From: Cryomorphaceae bacterium
GTDB taxonomy: Bacteria; Bacteroidota; Bacteroidia; Flavobacteriales_G; Salibacteraceae
Assembly (NCBI GenBank): GCA_003564735.1
Contig: PXEK01000351.1
Span: 1-7,237, forward strand
Length of the DNA: 7,237 nt
Direction: 5' to 3'
The translations under genes and the position numbers were made by a program. Positions within the stretch are counted from its first letter, which is position 1; every line of letters starts with the position of its first letter. This document shows positions 1 to 5,865 of the stretch, piece by piece. Under the pieces are notes generated by a model, which worked only from the letters and a program-made list of their open reading frames with translations, was not told the DNA's origin and did no database searches.

Positions 1-2495
1 ACCAGGGTACTGCCGCCGCTCAATGAGGTGGGCGGGATGGTGTTCTCAAACCATTCATAGGTAGGCGTGCCGGGTATAGTACCTTGTACCGTACCAAAAA
101 GCGTGGGGCTTTGGCACTCTAAAAGCGGGTCGTGAGTAGAGATAAAAGCCACCGGTGCTTCCCGTACGTAAATTACCTTATTATCGGTTGAGGGCCGGGC
201 ACACCCCGGATAGTAAGCCTCAACATTAATGAAGTAGGTGCCGCTATCGGGGAAGCTCACACCGGGTTGAGCAACGGAATCGCCCGCGGGCAAACCAAAA
301 TCCCAAACATAGGCATTTATACCTGTTGAGGGTGTTACCGATAAAGTTTCATTAGCGAATTGACAAACCGTATCCGGTGATACTATACTAATTGAGGGAA
401 CATCTGTTAACTCTACGGTTTTTTGATCCACAATAGCCGTATCGCAAACACTTCTGTTCACACTTACGGTGGCAAAACCGGTGTGATTATTCCATTGAAT
501 AACGGCGTTAGGGGTTCCGTCACCTGAAACAACAGACCCCGCAATATTGGGCGAGATGCTCCAAATGTAATCGTCAGCTTCACCGTGAGATTCATAATTT
601 ACAACACTGTTGTTGCAAACAGAGTCCGGCCCGGTAATACTTGCGGTGTCAAGTATAATGTTGTCAATGTTTACATCACTTCCTCCCGAGGAGCAATAAG
701 GGTAGTCTTTTTGTTCAAAAGTAATCGAGAGTAGCCCCCCCGGCACCGTGAGCCAATTTACGGATACGGGATTGGAAAAACTACTGTCTATATCGGCTCC
801 GGTTAAATCCCACCTCAAGTAATAACCTTGAGGTAATTCACCCGCATAAGAATAAACGTAAGGAGTGGCCGTACAAACGTTGACTTCTCCTTTCACCAAA
901 CCTGAGTCGGGTGGTTGAGCAACATTAAGAACGGTTAAAGTGAGATAAACATCATCATTACAGTAAGAGAGACTTTCTTGAGTAACTCGGATTAAATACA
1001 CACCGTGGTGGGGAAAAACAGGGTTGAAAGTAGCGCTTGAAAATTGTCCGGAATCTACCGGGTTTCCGGTTTGTTCTTCAGTAACGAGATAACGAAAGCT
1101 GCCCGTGACTCCGCTTCTACTGTGAATTTCAAATTCGGCAGATGTGTTAAAGCAAATAATTTCGGGGCCGTCAACTTCAAACGGCTGCTTAATTCCAATT
1201 TCTAAAGAGTCATCACCGTGTGAACACCCGCCGAGAATCGGATGTTCGTAGGTTACGGCAAGTACGGCAGAGTTTTGAGTGGTGTCCCATTCTACATAAG
1301 CTGTGTGATCTCCTTGACCTTTAACTATTTCACCTGCGTTTGACGGATTTAATGACCATTGATAATTTGTTCCCGGCCATAAGGGCATAACATATTCTTC
1401 AATAGAATTGGCGCAAACGGTATATTCCCCTTCAATTTGACTATCATCATGATTGAATACGGGAATGTGAAAATATCTTGTACAACCGGAGCAATGATCT
1501 ACAATTGTTATTACCTCTTCAGGGCCGGCGGTTGAAATCCATGTTACATCAAAGGTGTGAAAATCGGCATCATAATTATGGATATCACCTCCGGGGGAAA
1601 CACTTATATCGTACTCATCACATGGGTCAAAATCCGGGGAAAGAATAGGGTATGAGCTTTCACTATTTGCACAAACCGTGGTTATACAGTATAGTTCTAG
1701 TTTGGGGCCAAACTCAATATCTAAATTTAAAAGTGCGGTATCTCTACAGCCGCATTTATTTTCAACGATTAATAAAACTTCATAATTTCCCTCTATAGAA
1801 TATGCGTGAATCGGATTTTGTTCTGTTGAGGTTGTACCGTCACCAAAGTCCCATTCCCATTTGAAGGCATCAATGGATTGGTCACTAAATCGAATATCTG
1901 TAAATGTACAGATATCTTCATCAAAATTATGCTCAAACTGTGCTACGGGCTTATTCACAATTTTTACACATAGTTCTTTAGTGCCTTTGCACCCGGCCGG
2001 TGAAATTAATTCTAAGTGCACAACCCCCTGTCCGCTGTCTGCCCAAGAGACCTCTATGTATCGGCCAAAATCTTGAAAACTGGTAAAATCACCTTTTACT
2101 TCCCAATTGTATGTCATTCCGGTGGTGTCACCTGCCGCGGTATAGGTAACAATAGCGTTTTCGCAAACCACATTACATGCACCGTCATCAAAACCTAACC
2201 CAAAAGATTCATCGTTTTCATCTTCATATTGGAAGTCCATACAAAGTTGATTGACAGATGGAATTATTCTTGGAATCGGTATCGGGTAAATGGATGGATT
2301 TAACCTAACAGTATCAAGAATTGTTGTGCCGGCAGAGTCATAAACGATGAGTGAAACAAAACCACTTCCGGGGTTTCCAAAAGAAACCGAAGCATTAAAT
2401 GTACTATCAAATACAAGTTGACCTCCGCTTGCGTTCCAAACATATTGAAAGTTACCCGTAGGTTGAGCTGAGTAAGAGTGAGTTTGGTTTGCGCA
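1..2495 (-). repeat. Array of about nine cysteine-marked PKD-like protein units
   Basis: In the translated minus-strand protein, a conserved Cys in a V/I-C-x-x-like motif recurs at residues 51, 161, 325, 411, 498, 591, 677 and 761, with a more diverged copy at 844 (LLECQSP). From 325 onward the spacing is 83-93 residues, the size of one immunoglobulin-like fold. The 161-to-325 gap of 164 residues is explained by the inserted classical PKD domain at 230-305. Units share the later pattern aromatic-x-W-x-hydrophobic (YVWNAS, YNWEVK, YQWSLNP, YIWSISP, YVWDFG). The repeats are protein-level only and I see no long DNA identity between them. Unit boundaries are approximate. Confidence 0.7.
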
Positions 2496-2645
2496 AACAA
2501 CACTATCACCCGTTATTTGAAAAGATTGCCCTGAGAGATTTATTGACCATCCGGTAAAAAAAAATGCAGTTAAAATTAGGGGATAGTTTTTTAAGTGAAT
2601 ATTTCGAAAGCTACTTAAGAAATAAGTGGTTATTTTTTTTTTCAT
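1..2645 (-). CDS. Giant secreted PKD-like repeat protein (N-terminal part, cut by left edge)
   Basis: The frame is open from ATG at 2645 to the left edge (881 codons, no stop), so the C-terminus is missing. The product starts MKKKITTYFL, with a basic n-region and a hydrophobic stretch (about residues 22-36, including FFF) before LSGQS, where signal peptidase I could cut near residue 38-40. The rest is extracellular beta-sandwich sequence. A classical PKD domain spans about residues 230-305 with WDFGDG at 265-270; a second, degenerate one has WDFG at 781-784. Around these run units opening with a V-C-x-N-like motif, of the PKD-like type common in Bacteroidota surface proteins (for example GPDSVCNNS near residue 677, followed by YIWSISP). 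There is no enzyme motif. Proteins of this build usually end in a type IX secretion or gliding-associated sorting domain; that part is not visible, so this is inference. Adhesion or cell-surface structure is the likeliest role. It lies alone, 193 bp downstream of the HAD gene. Confidence 0.88.
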   Translation of the reverse strand, partial: MKKKITTYFLSSFRNIHLKNYPLILTAFFFTGWSINLSGQSFQITGDSVVCANQTHSYSAQPTGNFQYVWNASGGQLVFDSTFNASVSFGNPGSGFVSLIVYDSAGTTILDTVRLNPSIYPIPIPRIIPSVNQLCMDFQYEDENDESFGLGFDDGACNVVCENAIVTYTAAGDTTGMTYNWEVKGDFTSFQDFGRYIEVSWADSGQGVVHLELISPAGCKGTKELCVKIVNKPVAQFEHNFDEDICTFTDIRFSDQSIDAFKWEWDFGDGTTSTEQNPIHAYSIEGNYEVLLIVENKCGCRDTALLNLDIEFGPKLELYCITTVCANSESSYPILSPDFDPCDEYDISVSPGGDIHNYDADFHTFDVTWISTAGPEEVITIVDHCSGCTRYFHIPVFNHDDSQIEGEYTVCANSIEEYVMPLWPGTNYQWSLNPSNAGEIVKGQGDHTAYVEWDTTQNSAVLAVTYEHPILGGCSHGDDSLEIGIKQPFEVDGPEIICFNTSAEFEIHSRSGVTGSFRYLVTEEQTGNPVDSGQFSSATFNPVFPHHGVYLIRVTQESLSYCNDDVYLTLTVLNVAQPPDSGLVKGEVNVCTATPYVYSYAGELPQGYYLRWDLTGADIDSSFSNPVSVNWLTVPGGLLSITFEQKDYPYCSSGGSDVNIDNIILDTASITGPDSVCNNSVVNYESHGEADDYIWSISPNIAGSVVSGDGTPNAVIQWNNHTGFATVSVNRSVCDTAIVDQKTVELTDVPSISIVSPDTVCQFANETLSVTPSTGINAYVWDFGLPAGDSVAQPGVSFPDSGTYFINVEAYYPGCARPSTDNKVIYVREAPVAFISTHDPLLECQSPTLFGTVQGTIPGTPTYEWFENTIPPTSLSGGSTL

Positions 2646-2682
2646 ATTAAAGTAGGTTTGTGACAATAAATAAATTTGTTTG

Positions 2683-2690
2683 CAATAATA
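2683..2690 (-). promoter_or_regulatory. Possible -7 element of the PKD repeat protein gene
   Basis: On the minus strand this reads TATTATTG, one mismatch from the Bacteroidota -7 consensus TAnnTTTG, and is followed by CAAAC. It lies about 37 nt upstream of the ATG at 2645. No TTG-type -33 element is seen at the expected distance, and the whole gap is AT-rich, so chance matches are easy. Weak call. Confidence 0.25.
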
Positions 2691-2838
2691 CAAAAAAATA
2701 AAATTAAAAAAGGATTTGTTTGGATAGATGTTGTAAAAAGGCGTTTTCACTCGCTCCAAAACAACCCGCAACATGGTTTGCCGTGTCAATAAAATAAGAA
2801 TAGAGAATGAAATTTACATCGGAATTTTTATAGACTTC

Positions 2839-3486
2839 CTAACCCGCCAAGTTGCTCATATACTCCTCAAAGACATCCTCAATTTCATTGTTGGAGTCAT
2901 GATGAACGGTGCGAATACCCAAGGTCTTAGCCGGTGGGAGGTTGTGTGGTGTATCGTCGATAAAAATCGCGGTTTCGGGGGTTACGCCGGCTTGACTCAA
3001 GGTGTATTCGTAAAAGCGGGTATCGGGCTTGCGCAACTTTACTTGATGTGAAAAAAAGGCGTGGTGAAAGTGATCCTCAAGTCGCAGGTCGGTTTGGAAA
3101 TTCTCACGAAACTCCCGTGTAAAATAATCGTAGTGCACTTGGTTGGTGTTGCTGAGTAAGAGTACGGTGTACCGGCTTTTCAATTTCTCAACAAAGTGTA
3201 ACCTCGATTCTTTGTATCCCACAAGCAGTTGATTCCATGCGCCGGTGATCTGCTCATCGGTGAGTCGGTTCTGACCAAAATAGTTCTTTATTTCATTGCA
3301 AAATTCAGAAACAGAAATGTGGCCGCACTCAAAGTTTTCAAATAATTTCGATTGCACAGCCTTGGAGTACAGTGCGCTGAATCCCTCAACGCCCAATTGC
3401 TCAAAGGCGGTTACGGCAGCTTGAAAGTCGATATCATAAAGTACGCCGCCAAAATCAAAAATAACGGTGTTGATGTTATTTTTCAT
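2839..3486 (-). CDS. HAD-IA family phosphatase, YihX-like
   Basis: This 215-residue protein is a cytoplasmic haloacid-dehalogenase-superfamily hydrolase. Motif I is FDFGGVLYDID with the nucleophile Asp11; motif II is LLLSNTN with Ser112; motif III is LRKPD with Lys153; motif IV is FIDDTPHN with Asp177 and Asp178. An alpha-helical cap fits between motifs I and II (about residues 20-90). The second motif I Asp (general acid in DxDGT enzymes) is Gly13, as in a large HAD-IA subgroup, and the DIDF, LSNTN and RKP context resembles E. coli YihX, an alpha-D-glucose-1-phosphate phosphatase. Substrate is therefore probably a sugar or other small phosphate, but is not proven. I chose the ATG at 3486 because it begins directly before the first beta-strand; an in-frame ATG at 3552 would add 22 residues unlike the family that overlap the upstream gene. 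It overlaps that gene by 11 nt and probably ends the thiL transcript. Confidence 0.9.
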   Translation of the reverse strand: MKNNINTVIFDFGGVLYDIDFQAAVTAFEQLGVEGFSALYSKAVQSKLFENFECGHISVSEFCNEIKNYFGQNRLTDEQITGAWNQLLVGYKESRLHFVEKLKSRYTVLLLSNTNQVHYDYFTREFRENFQTDLRLEDHFHHAFFSHQVKLRKPDTRFYEYTLSQAGVTPETAIFIDDTPHNLPPAKTLGIRTVHHDSNNEIEDVFEEYMSNLAG

Positions 3487-3835
3487 TGCGAATGATTCCC
3501 AAAAATAAGGAGTAAAGTGGAGTGATGAGCACCCAAAATACCACAAAACCACCCACTAAGCTCAATATTAGGTTGGATAGGTTTTCGCCTTGTTTATATT
3601 CAAAATCGGCAATGGGCCCGGCGATGGGAACAAACAAAAAAACGATGTAGTTGCCGTAATTTTCTAAGGCTTTGGGGAATGCGTTGTGCCGCAAAACAAA
3701 ACCCAAAAATACACCTATTCCAAAGTAAAAAGTTGTAAAAACCAATCCGTTGTACATCATTGGGTTTTTTTTTTTAAATGATGTTAAGCCGCTGAAAGGC
3801 CAAAAAGACCGTTTTTTCTTTTTTTGTTTTTCCAT
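3476..3835 (-). CDS. Small three-helix membrane protein of unknown function
   Basis: I do not recognise this 119-residue protein. It has a very basic N-terminus (MEKQKKKKRS, then KKK at 21-23) and about three hydrophobic segments: residues 29-48 (GLVFTTFYFGIGVFLGFVL), about 61-77 (YIVFLFVPIAGPIADF) and about 88-114 (LILSLVGGFVVFWVLITPLY and onward). The positive N-terminus should be cytoplasmic, in the inner membrane. I chose the ATG at 3835, 23 nt after the thiL stop; an in-frame ATG at 3886 would overlap thiL by 28 nt and only add more basic residues. Its stop (TAA at 3476-3478) lies inside the HAD gene: the shared stretch ATGAAAAATAA implies coupled translation. The coding strand holds a run of 11 A (3765-3775) within codons for FKKKN; the frame is intact as given. 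Its position suggests co-expression with thiL and the phosphatase but does not reveal a function. Confidence 0.75.
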   Translation of the reverse strand: MEKQKKKKRSFWPFSGLTSFKKKNPMMYNGLVFTTFYFGIGVFLGFVLRHNAFPKALENYGNYIVFLFVPIAGPIADFEYKQGENLSNLILSLVGGFVVFWVLITPLYSLFLGIIRNEK

Positions 3836-3858
3836 TTTCTTCCGTTTTTTGGTAAAGT

Positions 3859-4905
3859 TTATTCCGCCCCTCCAAAAGCGTTCCAACCTTGAGCGGTGAG
3901 CTGCACGCTTTCACCGTTTGTGGGGATTAAATCGTACTTTCCTTCAACATCGGTAATGTGCCCGATGGGGTAAATCTCGGTATGACCTTTAATTTTATCG
4001 TAATCTTTGGGTTGTATGGTGAATAAAAGTTCGTAGTCTTCACCGCCGTTGAGTGCCGCCGTGGACGGATTCAAGTTAAATTCCTCACACGCTTTGTGCG
4101 TGTTGTGGTCAATGGGAATGCGGTCTTCAAACAATTTGCAACCGACTTTACTCTGCTTGCAAAGGTGAATCACCTCTGAGGCTAATCCGTCAGATATGTC
4201 AATCATTGACGTGGGTTTGATGTGTAACTCTTTAAGCATTTCAATCACATCTTTTCGGGCTTCGGGCTTGAGTTGGCGTTCCACAACATAATCGTATCCC
4301 GATAAATCGGGTTGTATTTCGGGGTTTTCTTTGAATACGGCTTTTTCCCGTTCTAAAACTTGCAGTCCCAAATAGGCACCGCCCAAGTCGCCGCTTACAC
4401 AAAGTAAATCTCTGTTTTGAGCGCCGTTGCGATACACCAAATCTTTTTGGTTTGCCGTGCCAATGGCCGTAACGCTAATGACTAATCCCGAAGCTGATGA
4501 TGTGGTATCACCCCCCACCAAATCAACATGGTAATTTTTGCACGCCAACAACATACCCGCGTACAATTCCTCTAAAGCATCTACGGTGTACCTGCTTGAA
4601 ACGGCAATGGAAACCGTGACTTGTGACGGAGTGGCGTTCATGGCGTACACATCAGATAAATTCACCACAATGCTCTTGTACCCCAAATGTTTGAGCGGTG
4701 TAAACATCATGTCAAAGTGAACGCCTTCAACCAATAAATCGGTGGTGACAACGGTTTTACCGCGGGTTAAATCCAAAACCGCGGCATCATCGCCAATGCC
4801 TTTTAGCGTTGAGGTGCGCTTGATTTTTATGTTTTTGGTGAGTAAGTCAATAAGACCAAACTCCCCGTAAGAGCTTAATTTTGTGGTTTCTTTATTTTCG
4901 AACAT
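3859..4905 (-). CDS. thiL: Thiamine-monophosphate kinase ThiL
   Basis: ThiL phosphorylates thiamine monophosphate with ATP to give thiamine diphosphate, the last step of cofactor synthesis, in the cytoplasm. The 348-residue product carries the family's motifs in order: GIGDDAAV (36-43), TTDLLVEGVHF (54-64), NLSDVYAMNA (82-91), GGDTTSS (131-137), SGDLGGAYLG (171-180), DISDGLASE (236-244) and NGGEDYELLF (286-295), ending with the typical GWNAF (340-344). The aspartates in the DD, SD and GGD motifs are those that bind Mg and nucleotide in the PurM/ThiL fold. It is slightly longer than the E. coli enzyme (325 residues), mainly from an N-terminal extension containing GEFGLI, seen in Bacteroidota homologues. 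No other thiamine gene is in the window. A candidate promoter lies 17 nt upstream of the ATG, so the mRNA leader would be very short. The next gene follows after 23 nt. Confidence 0.97.
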   Translation of the reverse strand: MFENKETTKLSSYGEFGLIDLLTKNIKIKRTSTLKGIGDDAAVLDLTRGKTVVTTDLLVEGVHFDMMFTPLKHLGYKSIVVNLSDVYAMNATPSQVTVSIAVSSRYTVDALEELYAGMLLACKNYHVDLVGGDTTSSASGLVISVTAIGTANQKDLVYRNGAQNRDLLCVSGDLGGAYLGLQVLEREKAVFKENPEIQPDLSGYDYVVERQLKPEARKDVIEMLKELHIKPTSMIDISDGLASEVIHLCKQSKVGCKLFEDRIPIDHNTHKACEEFNLNPSTAALNGGEDYELLFTIQPKDYDKIKGHTEIYPIGHITDVEGKYDLIPTNGESVQLTAQGWNAFGGAE

Positions 4906-4922
4906 ATCGTGCGTTTAGGGTG

Positions 4923-4930
4923 CAAAAGTA
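4923..4930 (-). promoter_or_regulatory. Candidate -7 promoter element of thiL
   Basis: On the minus strand this reads TACTTTTG, an exact match to the Bacteroidota consensus TAnnTTTG, followed by CACC. It sits in the 63-nt gap between rsmI and thiL, 17 nt before the thiL ATG, so transcription would begin only about 10-13 nt before the start codon. No clear TTG-type -33 element is found. The same 12 bases, TACTTTTGCACC, occur upstream of rsmI, which strengthens the call. Confidence 0.6.
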
Positions 4931-4968
4931 CATAATTCTCACCGGTGCGCCGTTGCCGTTCGCCCCGG

Positions 4969-5640
4969 TCATTTTCCCGCGATAACCACCACAAACTCTC
5001 CCTTGGTGGGGTGTTGTTTAAAATATTCCAAAACGGCCTGCGGCGTATCGGTAACGGTTTCTTCGTAAATTTTGGTGAGTTCGCGCGATACGGAAATTTG
5101 CCTTTGCTCATCAAGGATGGTGCACAACTCCTCAAGCAGTTTCAAAATGCGGTGTGTCGATTCAAAAAGTACCACCGTACGTTCTTCATTGGCAATTTTT
5201 TCTAAACCTGTTTTCCTGCCTTTTTTGTGCGGTAAAAACCCCTCAAAAACAAACTTTTCGCACGGCAGTCCTGAGTTCACTAGGGCCGGAATAACCGCTG
5301 TAGCGCCCGGTAATGTGGTAAAGCTGATGTGTGCTTCTCGGCACGCACGGGCAAGCAAAAAGCCCGGGTCTGAAATCCCCGGTGTACCCGCATCGCTCAC
5401 CAGCGCCAAGCGCATCCCGGCTTGTAAATCGGCCACGACTTTGCCCTTCATTTTATGTTCGTTATGACTGTGAAACGGCACTACTTTTTGGTCGATTTCA
5501 TAATGCGTCAGCAACTTTTTAGTTTGCCGCGTATCCTCGGCCAGCACATAATCCGCCTCCTTTAAAATACGCAACGCCCGCAGTGTAATATCCTCCATAT
5601 TTCCTATAGGCGTAGGAACCAAATACAATTGAGTGCTCAT
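4969..5640 (-). CDS. rsmI: 16S rRNA 2'-O-ribose C1402 methyltransferase RsmI
   Basis: RsmI uses S-adenosylmethionine to methylate the ribose of C1402 in the 16S rRNA decoding centre. The 223-residue product shows the family signature throughout: LVPTPIGNMEDIT (7-19), AEDTRQT (34-40), HSHNE (57-61), LVSDAGTPGISDPG (80-93), PGATAVIPALVNSGLP (111-126), FEGFLPHKKGR (132-142), FESTHR (159-164) and SRELTKIYEE (185-194), closing with KGEFVVVIAG (213-222). This is the complete tetrapyrrole-methylase-type fold. It is shorter than E. coli RsmI (286 residues) because it lacks the C-terminal extension, which is usual in this phylum. The ATG at 5640 puts the first beta-strand at residue 5, as expected. 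It is the first gene of the leftward cluster, divergent from the nucleotidyltransferase gene, and has its own candidate promoter at 5694-5701. Confidence 0.97.
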   Translation of the reverse strand: MSTQLYLVPTPIGNMEDITLRALRILKEADYVLAEDTRQTKKLLTHYEIDQKVVPFHSHNEHKMKGKVVADLQAGMRLALVSDAGTPGISDPGFLLARACREAHISFTTLPGATAVIPALVNSGLPCEKFVFEGFLPHKKGRKTGLEKIANEERTVVLFESTHRILKLLEELCTILDEQRQISVSRELTKIYEETVTDTPQAVLEYFKQHPTKGEFVVVIAGK

Positions 5641-5693
5641 ATTTTACTTTTTATTTTTTCGGTCAGAACCATAGCCGGTGCGCAAAACCGGTG

Positions 5694-5701
5694 CAAAAGT
5701 A
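5694..5701 (-). promoter_or_regulatory. Candidate -7 promoter element of rsmI
   Basis: The minus strand reads TACTTTTG followed by CACCGG, an exact TAnnTTTG match, 53 nt upstream of the rsmI ATG, giving a leader of roughly 45 nt. The first 12 bases, TACTTTTGCACC, are identical to those before thiL. A heptamer CCGGTGC (plus-strand sense) is repeated at 5675-5681 and 5688-5694, just downstream of the element in the direction of transcription. No good -33 TTG is seen at 17-23 nt. Confidence 0.55.
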
Positions 5702-5832
5702 ACCCAACCTTTAAAACCCCTGTTCACCGCCAATATTTATAAGGTGAAACACAACTGTAGAGAGGATAAAACAATATCAGCCGCCGACCGGGACTCATTT
5801 TTTAACGTGAGATTATAAACCGAGGTAAATAG

Positions 5833-5840
5833 TATATTTG
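5833..5840 (+). promoter_or_regulatory. Candidate -7 promoter element of the nucleotidyltransferase gene
   Basis: TATATTTG is an exact match to the Bacteroidota TAnnTTTG element and ends 25 nt before the ATG at 5866, leaving a leader of about 18-20 nt. It is in the 225-bp divergent region shared with rsmI, so the two promoters fire outward from opposite sides. The expected -33 TTG is not evident. No Shine-Dalgarno precedes the ATG; the leader is AT-rich (AAATTAAAAG), as is usual in this phylum. Confidence 0.6.
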
Positions 5841-5865
5841 TCGCAAATTAAAAGAACTTGTTTTT

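Larger units (their letters stand above)
5641..5865. other. Divergent intergenic promoter region
   Basis: These 225 bases separate rsmI (leftward) from the nucleotidyltransferase gene (rightward). They hold the two outward-facing -7 elements and a short direct repeat CCGGTGC with 13-base period (5675-5681, 5688-5694). Between about 5702 and 5832 I see no open frame, strong hairpin, tRNA or riboswitch-like structure. Confidence 0.7.

Noticed and set aside
1861..2509. Open frames at 1861-2076 (+), 2016-2198 (+) and 2300-2509 (-) in the left third
   Set aside because: All lie inside the large minus-strand repeat protein in other frames; the long frame has coherent PKD-type protein sequence and they do not.
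2733..2755. Possible hairpin (GTTTT ... AAAAC) after the HAD gene
   Set aside because: The stem is only five AT-rich pairs with a ten-base loop and no following T-tract in the right place, too weak for a terminator call.
2773..3051. 92-codon plus-strand frame
   Set aside because: It is mostly antisense to the C-terminal part of the HAD gene, which has clear motifs; the frame itself shows no recognisable domain.
3487..3552. Longer HAD start at ATG 3552
   Set aside because: The extra 22 residues do not resemble HAD N-termini and would deepen the overlap with the membrane-protein gene; the ATG at 3486 fits the fold.
4941..4970. GC-rich palindromic patch after rsmI
   Set aside because: Pairing is broken by mismatches and there is no T-tract; it overlaps the thiL promoter area, so I do not call a terminator.
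4875..5522. Frames at 4875-5135 (-), 4945-5205 (+), 5072-5467 (+) and 5331-5522 (+)
   Set aside because: They are shadows of rsmI, which is secure by motifs along its full length.
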